This document shows, piece after piece, positions 41,059 through 53,196 of a DNA stretch of 64,000 nt (its first letter is position 1; every line of letters begins with the position of its first letter). The notes beneath the pieces are model-generated. The model was not told where the DNA came from and ran no database searches. It was given only the letters and a program-made list of their open reading frames with translations. A program made the position numbers and the translations under genes. The stretch covers positions 930,001 through 994,000 of the forward strand of contig MU839840.1 of the NCBI GenBank assembly GCA_030411725.1. Reading direction: 5' to 3'. This DNA is from Echria macrotheca (Eukaryota; Ascomycota; Sordariomycetes; Sordariales; Schizotheciaceae).

Positions 41059-41709
41059 ATGCGCCGCCTCTTCCTGTTAGCATTATCTCTGCTCCAGGCC
41101 GCCGTCGGCGGTAATGCATCGCCGACCCACGACCAGGCCAAGGAGGCTCAGACCGTAACCATAACCGCAGCGCCCTCGATCCCCTCGACGGCGCCGCAGT
41201 TTGTATCCGAGAGAAGCTTCACCTCGGCCATCCTCAACAGCACCAACTTCTTCCGCGCCGCGCACAACGCGACGCCCGTCGTCTACAACGCCACGCTCGC
41301 CCGCTTCGCGGCCGGGTACCTCGCCGACAACCGCGACTGCGCGTTCGACCACTCGGGCGGGCCGTACGGCGAGAACCTCGCGATCGGCTGCTCGGACGCC
41401 CAGGGCTGCGTGGACGCCTGGGGCAACGAAGGACGGGAGTACGATTTTGACGACCCGGGGTTTGACCACGACACGGGTCACTTCACGCAGCTGGTGTGGA
41501 AGCATACGACGGACGTGGGCTGCGGGCGGAAGCTCTGCGGGGAGAGCGGGTGGTTTCTTGTGTGTGAGTACTACCCGAGGGGGAATGTGATCGGGCAGTT
41601 TGATGAGGAGGTGCAGAGGGCGGTGAATGCTGGGGGTCGCGCGGCTGCGTTGCCTTTCAGGAGGTCGGTGATGTTGCTGGTGTTTGTGTCGATTTCTCTT
41701 GCGTTGTAG
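41059..41709 (+). CDS. CAP/PR-1-like secreted protein
   Basis: Single exon, 216 residues. MRRLFLLALSLLQAAVGGNA is a signal peptide. The CAP domain spans about 55-185: SAILNSTNFFRAAHNATPVV, GYLADNRDCAFDHSGGPYGE, GHFTQLVWKHTTDVGCG and WFLVCEYYPRGNVIG carry the conserved His and Glu residues and the Cys pairs. Two or three N-glycosylation sequons (NST, NAT) lie near the start of the domain. The C-terminus (RSVMLLVFVSISLAL) is hydrophobic after a basic step, unusual for PR-1 proteins and fit for GPI or tail anchoring. CAP proteins of yeast (Pry1) bind and export sterols; that activity is inferred only. Confidence 0.9.
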   Translation: MRRLFLLALSLLQAAVGGNASPTHDQAKEAQTVTITAAPSIPSTAPQFVSERSFTSAILNSTNFFRAAHNATPVVYNATLARFAAGYLADNRDCAFDHSGGPYGENLAIGCSDAQGCVDAWGNEGREYDFDDPGFDHDTGHFTQLVWKHTTDVGCGRKLCGESGWFLVCEYYPRGNVIGQFDEEVQRAVNAGGRAAALPFRRSVMLLVFVSISLAL

Positions 41710-42347
41710 CCGTGCATACCTAGCTAGCTAGGTAAATGTTATGTAAAGATATGGAAATCAAACCGAGGAGAACTAGTATAGACCCAGCTATGTCCAATTC
41801 TGCGTCACTATGAGTGGTACCAGCAACCCACCAATTCCCTTCTTGTCTTTTCTTTGTCTTTTCTGTTTCTTTTCTGTTTCTTTAGTCACGGCCCTGACCG
41901 GTCGTGCTGGCATATAACCACAGTTGGGATTCTGAGGTGCTGGCCTTATTAGAACTCTGGCAATCCTTCCATTTGAAGGGTTGGCTCAGTTGGGTGTGGA
42001 TCCAGCAACCCAGCCGTCACATCTTTTATGTTTCGTTTCTGCTTCTTTTTTTCCCACTTTCTTTTTCAATGTCTAGCGCAGTGGGATGGCATCAAGTTGA
42101 GACATTCGCCAGGCCAATGATGTAATGGCCGCAAGCGTTTCTGGCCGGTCTTTGACCTCCCGATCCCGATGTATTTGAACGGATGCGAGAATCGGCGTGA
42201 CGCCCCGCCGATGTCATGACCGACAGTAGACATCATATATATTTTCTATATATTTCGGACATCTTGAAATGATACTAGCGATTATCTTCTTGACCTGAAC
42301 CTACTCACCCTCTAGAAAATTAGCAACAATTCGTGCCGTCTGTTACA
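41710..42347. other. Intergenic region
   Basis: T-rich stretches (41840-41880, 42040) and an ATATAT tract near 42235-42255 upstream of the small gene. No gene. Confidence 0.45.
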
Positions 42348-42640
42348 ATGCCCAGCAGCAAGGGAAAGCCGACCGATCCCGAGCTCAGGGAGCAGCTGAA
42401 AGAAGGTAAATCGGATTGTGCCTGGAGGACTCCGTTGATATACTAACAGTGGTAGAAATTTTACAAGAGCCAAATAAGTCCGGCGGCGGTCAGGGACAGT
42501 GGTCGGCTTGGAAGGGAATGAAGCTGGCAAAAGAGTATGAGAAGCAAGGCGGAGACTATGTGAATGAGCCGGGTTCCAAAAACGAGCCTCGAAAGGGAAA
42601 GCCGGTGCCAAAGCATGGGGAAGACTCAACTTCGGGATGA
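42348..42640 (+). CDS. Conserved small fungal protein, 80 residues
   Basis: Exons 42348-42405 and 42456-42640 around a 50-nt intron (GTAAAT, ACTAAC branch, GGTAG) give 80 residues. The product starts MPSSKGKPTDPELREQLKEE and continues QEPNKSGGGQGQWSAWKGMK, then LAKEYEKQGGDYVNEPGSKN. It is hydrophilic and probably helical or disordered. Similar small proteins are widespread in Pezizomycotina (recognised from memory, not searched), with the QWSAWKA.K.AKEYE core; function unknown. An earlier AG at 42448 sits only 3 nt from the branch A, so the acceptor at 42455 was preferred. Confidence 0.82.
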
Positions 42641-44254
42641 AGGGACCCGGGAGGATGCTAGCCGGAGCGGCAGCTTGGAGGCGATGCGTCGAGTCAGTTT
42701 GTATAGAATCGAGATGATGCCATTTGCGTACTAACAACCAAGGCTTCGTGGTTGCTCGGCGCCAGCTGCCAGTAAGGAGACAAAAGCACATGTGTCACGG
42801 GCCTTGAATCATGCCCATGAGCAGAGTCGTACTTGGCCAAGATAGATCGTCTTCCAGTAATAACTTACTAACAACAATTGATGAAGTATAGATGACGTCG
42901 CTGTGTGCCGATCTCGCCTAGCTCATAAAACTACTCCCAAATTGTGCCATCTGGGGGGCGGGGGGATTGTTCTATCAAGTCTTATCAAGGTTACATAATG
43001 TCGCTGCTTGGAGTGTGGTTGTTTCCGCCTTGGATAGTGATTAGCCAGCTGGCAAGGTACTTACGTACCAAGTCTCTTGAAATGGAGGGTGTTAAGCATA
43101 GCTACCCAACTGCGCAGCCCTTCTTAGCAGTAGGATTGAACAGGCAAAAATGCACCTAGGATGGAGTGACTGGCAGGCCGGTCGATCCGCTAAGTTGTAG
43201 ACTACCTAGGTAGGTACTTTGTCCGGAATATGGTGGTGTCGTTGGAAGTGAGCTTGCGCAGCCTGTCAGGTGCCTGCGCAGGGCAGTCTCGGGAATGCGG
43301 CCACCTGACCCTTGCGTACAGAGTACCGATGACATTGCTGCGGCGTTTTCCGAACCCTCCCGGTCCTCAAGACAAACTAGTGGGTCCAGGAATGGATGAT
43401 CTGAAGTTGCTCCAGGAGCCCAAAGTGATTTCCAGGGTTACTGACAAGGCGGAGTGAAGCCATGTGAACGTATGAATCAGAATAAGATACAAAGCAGCTG
43501 CCAGCAACAAGCGAGGGTGCTGAAGAAATCCAGCATGGTCCGTGTGCTCAGCTGGAAAAGGCAAAGGCGGCTTGCAGCACGCCACCATCGGATGAGGTAA
43601 GCGCGCAAGAGCTTGCGCACTGCAATTGCCTAGCTTTTCACAGGTGGGGACCTCGAGGCAAAGCTCCATCGACGTCGACCGCGTCGACCCTGGAAGAGCT
43701 CCATCCCACGCCGGGCAACCCAGGCCATGCCATTGCGACGCCCGATTTAAAGCACACACCAAATCCTCCGCCATCATCTCCAGCTGGCCGATTTTCGACG
43801 AGCTCTCTGCTTATCACACATAGGTACGCTGTCCCAATGTCCCGCGAAGCTTTTTAAACCCGCCATCGCCACAGAGTTTGCCCCTTCGCTTTCTCTTCCG
43901 TCGCCCTCCACCCACCATCGCGGACATATGCTCTTTTCCTGGCCTGCACTTTGACTGACTCCTATCACTGCCTTGCCAGACATCGTTCCTGTCAACGAGC
44001 TCCCTCGAAGCAGGCAGACACTGCCGTCGCGGCGTCTGACCCGGCCGTGCGATCGACAAAGCGCCGACACTTGAGGGCGCGATGCCCAAGACCCATCCAC
44101 GTCAAGGCCACACCCTCTTACAACGTGGCCGATACCTTCGGATCCGCACCTTCTGTTCTGTCTAAAGCCGCACATTCTGCACAAGCGGTTGACTTCTGGG
44201 GCGACTACCGGCGCCGATTCCACAGCGACTGGTGAAACATACGGGATATCAACG
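42641..44254. other. Intergenic region upstream of BLM10
   Basis: About 1.6 kb with TACCTAGGTA at 43203-43212. ORFs are short and unrecognised. The right part is presumably the BLM10 promoter and leader. Confidence 0.45.
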
Positions 44255-47200
44255 ATGGACGAATCAATAGACGCGGCGCCAAGCGTCGCTGCGAGCTTCG
44301 CTGCTTCGACCGCCGGGCACCCTCCGGCTTTCCTCTCCGGACTGGTGTCAGCAGCCGAGACTAGTTCCCGAGCGTCGTCTCCCGGCATCCCTTACTCGGA
44401 GGACTTTAACGAAGACCATGATAACAAGAAGCGCTACCGTCCAAGGACGTTCCCTTACTTTCGCGTGCTCGGGTTCCCCATCGAGAACGACGAGGCCCGG
44501 GACAAGGCACTCAACGGCATTTTGAGGAACCTCTATATCTCGATCATGGCCGAAGACTTCTCTCCCGGTGCTCTGCACTGGACCCGCGAGCTCCAAGGCT
44601 GGTTCAGCCTCAAGTTCGAGATGACTCGACACCTCCGGGCACAGCTGACCCAGCTTTATTACCACCTTGCGCTTGCTCCCGGGTTGGAACCGACGACTGC
44701 GGATCGTTTCTCTAAGATGGTTATTACGCTCACCAGGTAAATCTAGCTCCACAGCCTCATATTTGCGACATGTCCACTAACCATGTGACCTTCAAGGAAA
44801 AAGCACTACCTGAAACCCGGAGAGGACCTGTACCTGGATTGGAAACCCCTTTGGCACGAACTCAAGGTACTCATTCTTCCCACGGAATCACCGTCACACC
44901 AGCAGACTAGGAGACGAGCGTCACAAAAGCACCTCCTGAGACTGGCTCTGCACGCCAATGCGTATTTCGACCCGGCAGAGCGCCACGAGATGTTGACGGA
45001 GATCCTACCTTTTTTCAGTACCTCGGCCATGTCGAACGCCTACATAGTAGTTGCCGCCATAAATGTTCTTGTGCCGACAGGCGCAGCGCCTCCGACGTCG
45101 CCTTATTCCCAGCCGTCGGATTTTGTGCCCACTTTTTTTCACTTGTGGTCACTGATGACGAGATCCAAGGCCTTCGACGTTGCTTTCATCGACATCTTTT
45201 CACGCATGGCCAGGGACTATCTGCACTGTAACCACGTGCCGTTTGGGGAGCATGGCATTTTTACTCGGGAGCAATCCGAGCTGATATTTACCGCAATTCT
45301 CAGGCTTACGGAAATCCCAGTCGGCCAAGCAGGCTCTCCATACGCCTCGCTGGATTACAGCTCAGGATTTGCCGTATTTCTGGATAAGGACAAGAAAAAG
45401 TATCCTGTCCCTTACATGATCGCCCGGTGGATTGCAAACTCGCTCTCTCCACTGTGCCTGAAAAGTGAGAGCTCCATCCTGGCCAACCTCGAGGGCCTCA
45501 TGGAGTCCATTGACACGTTCTTCCACCCGTCGAATCAGGGCTCATGGACAACGTTCCTCGCCCAGCTGACCTATTTCCTCACCGACATCTTCGTCTCTCG
45601 GTACAACAGGGAGCAAAGTGGAGAGTTGGATGTGCATCCGTCACGTCGCATAAACGCCGAGCTGAAGAAGCGTTTTGTGCTGTCACTCAGGGAGGTCACG
45701 TTCATGGGGCTCTTCGCCAAAAGCCCTAAGGTGGTTAACTACTACTACTCGACGCTCCAAGGCCTGACGTATCTCGAGCCCGGCCTGATGCTCCCTGGTG
45801 CACTTCAGCGGTTCTATCCCAGCCTGCAGGGGCTGGTAGAAGTCCATAGGACCACCTCTAGCCTCTGCGGTCTTCAGACGATCGCTAACATCATGTCGGG
45901 TCAGAAAGGCTTTCGATGTCATATAACTGCTCTGCTTGCACTTGCTCTGCCGGGTATCGATGCGAACGACCTCAACAAAACGCAATACACCCTCGGGTTT
46001 ATTCAGAGTGTCGCCTACAGCATCCCCTTTCAATCGATGGTGAAGCCGAACTCGGACGTGCACGATACGAGCCTGGCAATGAGCTGGGTTCAAGGAGAGA
46101 TGGAGAGGATGGAAAGAGAGGGCCAGCATGTTGAGCTGAACTACGACGAGGAGCTCACGGACGAGCAGGAGGCCGACATCCTCCGGTCCTCGACGGCGGG
46201 TTTAGGGGAATTCGTCCTTGCCCTCCTTGGCAAGGTTTTCGCTTTGCTGGAAAATCTGCCCGATGCAAGCCATGTCCGCACTGGCTCACCGGAGGACAAT
46301 GTAATCAACACATTACCGGCAGCCCTAACGCCTTTGTTTGCCACTCTTTCTCCCGAGTTATTCGATATGACTCTGGAGAAGCTGGCAGACTTCGTTTCGA
46401 CACATGTGGTCCACCAGGCAAGGGATGCGATGGCGTGGATCTGCAACGCTCTCTGCAAAGTCAATCCCTACAAGACGCTCAAGGTGTTTGTACCAATGCT
46501 GATCGTTAGCATTCGAAACGAGATCGACTACAATCATGCAGCGTCGGATCGAAGCAGTGGCTCCGAGGTCTTGCCCCGTGACAGAGCGCTCGTGTGGCAC
46601 GTTAGTATCCTCAGCATGTGCGTGGTTCACGTTGGCAGTGAGGTCTTGGAATATAAGACAGAGCTGCTCAGCATCGCGCAGTACATGCAGGAAAAGTGTC
46701 GTGGCTTGCCCACCATCCACATCTCGAACTATATCCACCACTTGCTGCTTAACCTTACGCATACTTACCCGATCGACCATGCGCTCTACGAGCCTGAGTT
46801 ATTGGAGCGCGGGCTTGATATCGATGACTGGGGCCGGGCGACGGCGTCAGATCAGCTGACTGTTAAGTGGCATCGGCCGTCTGCAGAGGAGATCAACTTT
46901 GCTGTTGAGTTGTTCGAGAGCCAGGTATCGGAGGCGTCCAAGCGCCTACAACAGCTGATGAGCGACAACCCTCCTGTCAGCCGAAAAGGCAAAAATAAGG
47001 AATGGTCTGACGAACTCTCGCGGAGCTTGACAGCCATTCGACTGGTTATCTCGGGCATCTCGGCCCTATTCGATCCTCGCCGGGCCTCCGGGGAAACTGG
47101 GCCGGACGGCCAGCAGCTCGTTCCGGACGGGGACACCATCATGGAAGAGGACGATGACCCGCTTGCCGAGGTCGCGGATGATGACGAGCTGAAACGGCAG

Positions 47201-50200
47201 TTCTACTACCCGGCAGGGTACCCTCTAGATCGTACAGACCCCGTCTACCATCGGATCCATAACCTGCGCGACGACGTTGGAGTCTTGCTGTCTCAAACGC
47301 ATCGCTTCCTCAATGCTAACCAGGAGGACGACGTTACTTGTTTTACGCAGCTTTACGCTGCCTACAGGACATGGATTACCGATGTGGGCATTGAGCGGTC
47401 GGCCCACCCACTCGAGCGACTGGTTCGGCTTTATAAGGCCGACATCGCGCCATTCAAGATCAGCGGGCTCCGCAAAGTCTATCCAAGACCCCTTCTGGTC
47501 AAAAGGGCCGATGCGTACCACCTTCAACGTGTCAAGTACAATTCAGCTTACCGCAAGAAGAGCGAGCTTGACAAACGTCTGCTGCTGGACCTCGCCGAGT
47601 CGTGCACATCGCCGTACGCGGATGTTCGGCGTATCGCCCAGAGCGCCCAGGACGCGTCGTTGAAGGTGCTGATCGGCGGGCGGCCACTCGTCATCCCCGT
47701 CCTTCTCGACGCCTTCCGCAAAGCGCTAGTGGATAACGACCACGACCGTATCAAAGGCGCCATGTTCACCCTGCTCTTCACAACGCTGATCAAAACCCTC
47801 ATGAAGGACTGGCGATTTGCGCCCGACTTGATGCGACTCTATATTGACTCTGCCGCGGTCGACAAAGCGTCGATTCAAAGTCTGGGCTCCTCGGCCTTGT
47901 ATCCCCTCCTCGATTTTGGCAAGGCTTTCGAGAGGATGATTATATTCGATCGCAATGTCGTTCAATGTATATCGCCCCTCGATGATTGTTCGGGTATCAT
48001 CGGCCGTCGGCGCGACTTCATCAGGGATCGGCGCCAGAAGGTGGAAGAGAAGAAGGCCGCCCTCGGACTGGAGCTCACTCGACGGGCGAAGACTTCCCAT
48101 TGGAAGGTGGCCAACAGATGCGTAATCTTCGCCTTGAACCTGACTCTGCGGTTCGACACCATCGCAACTCCCGAGTTCATCGAGCTCGTCAGCCGCGGTG
48201 CAAACGACCCCCATCCAGGGTTGAGATCCAACTTCAACTCTGCGCTCTCCAATATCTTCACTTTCATCGACATCCGTGCAGTATACCAGCATGATTATCG
48301 GCACTATCTCCTGGAGCAAGCCAATGAGAAGAACAAATACGAGGTTACAGTGGACAGACAGCTCATGGATGGATTCTTGGCGTCGTTCCAGAACAGGGAT
48401 GAGGATGGCGATGATTTCATGGACAGCGACTTCCCTGGTTGGCTGGTCTGGCCCAAAACCATAACGAAGTCCAAGGCCAGGCCCGATCCGTTTGACGACT
48501 ATGACGAGGTCGAGACTGCCGTGCGAGAACAAATCGGGGGTATCCTGACAAAGGACTGGTTCAAGCAATGCTTCGAGTACCTGAAGCAGGAGCCTAGGGA
48601 CACGGCTACTGATAGATTCAGGATGAATAATTTCGTCCTCCTCATGAGCGCCTTCGACCTGGTAAACTCCAACGCTGCCGCTGCCACCTTTGACGACATT
48701 GTCGATCTCGTCAAGGACACGTATGGAGACGGTAGCGACAAGCATCAGCATCGCGCGACGGCAGAAATCCTTTGCGCGCTGCTCTCTGGGAGCGCCGATG
48801 AGCCGGTGGACATCCGCAAGCGATGCTGGAACTTTGCGGCGCCGATGATGTTGAAGATCATCGCCGACGACCTGACACCCGACAACTTGGCCTATTGGAT
48901 GACCTGCCTTCACCTCATCATTGACGGAAAGGATCCGAGGCGGTCGCGAGAGCTGTACGACACCCTTTCCTCCTTCCGCCTGGACATGAATTCAAACGCG
49001 GCCTTCAAGGAGTCGTCCAAGGTTCAGCTCGTCGAGTTCATCATCAACGATGCCGGCTGGCATTTTCGCAATGAGAAGCCGATCCTGGATGATTTCTTGA
49101 GGCACATTGACCATCCGTACAAGTCGGTACGAGAAGCGATCGGGCGCGTCATAGCTACCATCTATCGTACCAGATACCATGAGTCATTTCCGGATGTGGA
49201 CGCGCTGTTGGACGAGAACAAGGCGGCCTCGACCGTCGGCATCCGCCCTTACCGGCCTTCTGATGAGTTTGCCAAGACGATTAAGGATGTTTTTGACCGT
49301 CTTGAGAAGTGGAGGCTCGAGCGAACCCCTGGACAGCAGACACCATCGAGCTACACGTCCGGATCCAAGACGGTTCTTGTCTGGCTTGACAGCACATTAT
49401 CCTCGCAAGAATGCATCCAACTGGTTCCGTTCTTCCCCGACCCCTTCATCGATCAGCTCCTGCACATGATGGATGTGAAGGAGGACCCCGAGTTGGGAAA
49501 ACTGGCGTATCACGTGTACCGCCATCTCCCCAATATTCCCTTCCGACCGGGCGAGGATGATGCATTTCACGCTGCCCTCATCCGGGTAGGCAAGACGGCC
49601 ACGTCATGGCATCAGCGGCTCCGCGCGCTGGTGAACCTTCAAGTTGTGTACTTCAGACGGCTCTTCCTCATGCAACATTCTCAGCGTCAGGCCATTTTCG
49701 ACGCTGTGGGCGACATGCTGGCGGATCCGCAGCTCGAAGTGCGCGAATGTGCACGTGATACGCTTGCCGGCATCATCCGCTGCTCCCCATCCCGAGTTCG
49801 GGACCCATTGATTCAGCAACTGAAGGGGCGCTTTGAGGCACAACTCCGGCTGAATCCGATGCCGAAGAGGAAGGTGCCCGGCACAGACACGCCGATCGAT
49901 GTGCAAAAACAGATAGTGCGTCGTCATGCGGCCGTCATGGGATTGGGGGCACTGATCGAGGCGTTTCCGTATGCCACGCCGCCTCCGAGCTGGATGCCCG
50001 AGGTGCTCGCGTACTTGGCATCGCGAGCGGCGAACGACCCAGGGATTGTAGGAAAGGCGACCAAGACAATCCTGGCCGAGTTCAAAAAGACTCGGCAAGA
50101 CAGCTGGAGCGTGGACCAAAAGGTAAGGCCATCCTGATAGGCGAGTTGCGAGTTGCTTTGAGCTAACCTTGTTGCAGTACTTCACCAGTGAGCAGCTCGA

Positions 50201-50240
50201 GGACCTTGAGGGTGTTCTGTGGAAGAGCTACTTTGCTTAA
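44255..50240 (+). CDS. BLM10: Proteasome activator BLM10/PA200
   Basis: Giant HEAT-repeat protein (1956 residues) that caps the 20S proteasome core. Exons 44255-44736, 44797-50122 and 50178-50240 (introns 60 and 55 nt). N-terminal part has the conserved KKRYRPRTFPYFRVLGFPIE stretch; the middle region and C-terminal domain (DUF3437-like, ending in the last two exons) follow. The final 20-codon exon gives YFTSEQLEDLEGVLWKSYFA. The last three residues, Tyr-Phe-Ala, stand where yeast Blm10 has Tyr-Tyr-Ala and form the tail that docks in the alpha-ring pocket. Start chosen at MDESIDAAPS; an upstream exon cannot be excluded. Assignment is secure. Confidence 0.95.
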
Positions 50241-50660
50241 GTGGTTGATATTCTATGGGAGGCACCTTTGACGAAAATTTTGGGCAAGCAGGGTATCAGA
50301 ACTATTCGAAGTCCTACGTAGCGTAACGTCGGAGTCGAGATGCATGAGGCCAGGCGTGGCCCGGGCGTGTGTTTTGTATCGCGCCTCTTAGCGTTGGCCG
50401 AGATATACCAAGTCGCGTAACAAGCATGAAGGTTATAGTAGGCGTCGCGGTTCCTGTAGGATATAGACTAGCATTGAATTTGAGCGGTTCTGACAGTGCT
50501 GAAGCCTTATCGGTTGGTTCGTCTCGGATGCACGGACCATATGCACAAACACAGTCGGCGGTTCTCCTCTTGGGGCTGGAGCCTGGCCGTCTTGAGAATC
50601 TTTCCACACACATCACTCTTCTTTACCCATCCATCTATCACCTCACACATTGCAAGCAAA
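50241..50660. other. Gap BLM10/second HET gene
   Basis: Short same-strand spacer acting as terminator region and promoter. No feature recognised. Confidence 0.45.
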
Positions 50661-52490
50661 ATGTGGCTCATAAACACGGCATCTTTGAAGCTCGAATGCT
50701 TTGTGGGGGATGATATTCCCGAATACGCCATCCTGTCGCACACTTGGGGCCATGACGAGGTCAGCTATGGCGAGTTTCGAGCCCTGTCGGGCAGCAACGA
50801 TTCGACGCGCCAGAAGCGGGGATTCCACAAAATCGAGCACACGTGCAGGCTTGCCCGAGACAAGGACCTCAAATACGCCTGGGTAGACACTTGTTGCATC
50901 GACAAGTCGTCGAGTGCGGAGCTGTCTGAGGCCATCAACTCCATGTACGCATGGTATCGACAGGCAAAGGTCTGCTTTGTGCATCTCAACGATTGGGATC
51001 AGGGCTTGTCGTGGGAGAACCTTGCCCCGTTGCCGTACGACGATGCTGGCAGACGCGTGAGGTCAGATGGATCGGCACAGCCAAGGCCGCTGAGGTGGTT
51101 TACACGCGGGTGGACGCTTCAAGAGCTCATTGCACCAACGTCTGTCAAGTTCTACGATCAAGAATGGCACATCCGCGGAACGAAATCGGACCCCGAAGTC
51201 CTTCAGCACCTTGCAAGAATTACTGGCGTCACCCCACATATCCTTCGGGATGGTAGCGAAGCCAGGCTTCGCAGCACCTGTCTCGGCCGCCGGATGTCAT
51301 GGGCTGCCTGCCGCCAGACCACTCGGAGCGAAGACATCGCCTACTGCCTCATGGGGATCTTCCAGGTCAATATGCCACTTTTGTATGAAGGCGACCGAGC
51401 GTTTCTACGCCTGCAGGAGGAGATCATCAAGTCCTCGACGGACTTTTCCTTGTTTGCTTGGACTCAACAGCCTGACGACCGCCGCAAATTCCGTGGGATT
51501 TTTTCGTGCCATCCGCGTGAGTTCAGGCGGCTTCGGAATTGCTCCCGGGCTCGCACCATGTTTTCCCATTTGGATGCCGACGAGCTTGTCATTACGAACA
51601 AAGGCCTCCGCCTCGACACGTCATCGCTTTACTCTCGCTCGTCATCGCTTTACTCTGGCGGGATTGTGGATGCCCCCTTCACGGATGCTTTACCGGCTTT
51701 CGACACACTGATTGAGCTCGCGTTGGGCTGCAAAAGCAGGGAATCCGATGTAATAGATGCTATCATTTTGAAGGGCCTTGCTGATGGACTTTACGTTCGA
51801 ACGTTTCCTAGCACACTCTTCTCCATCCATTCCCACTCCAGACGGCTGCAACGGCGGACACTGTATATTTCTGGCGACGGTCAAAATGAGCTCGGGACTG
51901 AGCGGGTGCTGCTTTCAAACAGCCCGGAACGCGTCTTCAAGGTTCTGCCATCTCACGCCGATATGCCATTGGATGGGGCGGAGCTTGAAGTCGTGGGGTG
52001 GTGGCCTACAAATCTTGCTGACCGAATGGGACGTCATATTATCGTTCGCAGCAACCCGAAATTCGTTGGTATTTTCAAGTTTGAGATTCACTACTGGGAC
52101 CGGTCCACCAATGTGTACCACTCAGACCTGTTGTCTCTGGGACATTTCCTTTTAGTGCTCTGCCGCCAAAACGAGTTGACGCCCGTGACCGCACACCTGT
52201 TGCATGGAACACCGGCAACTGAGTTTGCTGCACTTGCGGAGTCCTTATCAAACTCAAACCCCCTCACCGCCGAGCGAAAGATGTTTGGCGCAGTCTACCT
52301 ATCCAAAGATCTGTCGGACCGCTATGATTTTTTTGACGACGGGCTCGCACAACGGATATGCGTCAGCGTTGAGACTCATACGGATCTCATGACGGACCGC
52401 TCCGATGAGGAATCACTCTCTGGATATGTCAAAGTTATCCTCGGTAGCGCCGAACTTGAGCCGGGGGACGGCGGGGGGACCACTGATTGA
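50661..52490 (+). CDS. HET-domain protein, HET-E-like N-terminus
   Basis: Single exon, 609 residues. The HET domain lies at the N-terminus (about 20-120): EYAILSHTWGHDEVSY, GFHKIEHTCRLARDKDLKYA, WVDTCCIDKSSSAELSEAIN and SMYAWYRQAKVCFVHL. It is followed by RWFTRGWTLQELIAP and, after about residue 210, the segment RRMSWAACRQTTRSEDIAYC and LMGIFQVNMPLLYEG, the same order as in HET-E/HET-D-like proteins. No NACHT or WD40 repeats follow; instead a domain of unknown function runs to a short acidic end. The frame is open 55 codons further upstream, but ATGTGGCTC at 50661 matches the family start. A short duplication (YSRSSSLYS) is present near residue 330. Confidence 0.92.
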   Translation: MWLINTASLKLECFVGDDIPEYAILSHTWGHDEVSYGEFRALSGSNDSTRQKRGFHKIEHTCRLARDKDLKYAWVDTCCIDKSSSAELSEAINSMYAWYRQAKVCFVHLNDWDQGLSWENLAPLPYDDAGRRVRSDGSAQPRPLRWFTRGWTLQELIAPTSVKFYDQEWHIRGTKSDPEVLQHLARITGVTPHILRDGSEARLRSTCLGRRMSWAACRQTTRSEDIAYCLMGIFQVNMPLLYEGDRAFLRLQEEIIKSSTDFSLFAWTQQPDDRRKFRGIFSCHPREFRRLRNCSRARTMFSHLDADELVITNKGLRLDTSSLYSRSSSLYSGGIVDAPFTDALPAFDTLIELALGCKSRESDVIDAIILKGLADGLYVRTFPSTLFSIHSHSRRLQRRTLYISGDGQNELGTERVLLSNSPERVFKVLPSHADMPLDGAELEVVGWWPTNLADRMGRHIIVRSNPKFVGIFKFEIHYWDRSTNVYHSDLLSLGHFLLVLCRQNELTPVTAHLLHGTPATEFAALAESLSNSNPLTAERKMFGAVYLSKDLSDRYDFFDDGLAQRICVSVETHTDLMTDRSDEESLSGYVKVILGSAELEPGDGGGTTD

Positions 52491-53196
52491 CCGCTCCGTG
52501 TTGAACGGACAGGTGTTGGACCTTGGGATGCAAGCCCCTTTTGGTTCTAGCACGAGGATTACGAGATTTGAGAGAGGATCATAGCTGAATAAGAAGGCCA
52601 AGTTTGACGACCATTTCGTTTTATCTGAGGTTCTTTTAGCGTCATAGGGAAGCTTCCTACCCCCCCTGACGTGTATTAAAAAGGGCTTCGTACTTCTACA
52701 AAAGGCTTATATATCTAAACCCAATGCACTTCCATTCATGGTAGAGAGTCCTCTATTCCAAGCTATGCTGGTTAAAGAAGTAGGCTAAGACCACGTACTT
52801 TACCACATCACTTACCAGCATATGCCAGACATCGAAGGGAAACTCTGGCCAGGGGGCTAAAAACGGACCTCTTAGGCAAGTTAGGCGAGGCTGTGCAACG
52901 GCGGCGTTATGGGTTCACGCCGGCAGCCTAGCTTAGACAAGTATAAGGAAAAGCTCAGGATAAATCAGGGACAGCTCACCCCAGCTCACTGTGGGAGGAC
53001 GAATGAAAAAGAGAATCCTGTGTGCCCAAATTCGTCGTAAATAACCCTGCCGATGGATTATCGTTCTCACGGTTCGTCTCTCACACCTTTAAGTCCGGAA
53101 GTTGCCAGCGCTGGATATATTCCTGACGATGAACAGAGTTACGAATCAAATAAGTATTTTGTCTTTCCCTTCATACGGGCCATTCCTCGGCCAAGT
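52491..53196. other. Convergent gap
   Basis: 3' flanks of the HET gene and the 160-residue gene. No gene or repeat recognised. Confidence 0.45.

Noticed and set aside
47726..48913. 395-codon open frame on the minus strand
   Set aside because: Lies wholly inside the BLM10 coding exon on the other strand; its composition is the mirror of BLM10 codons.
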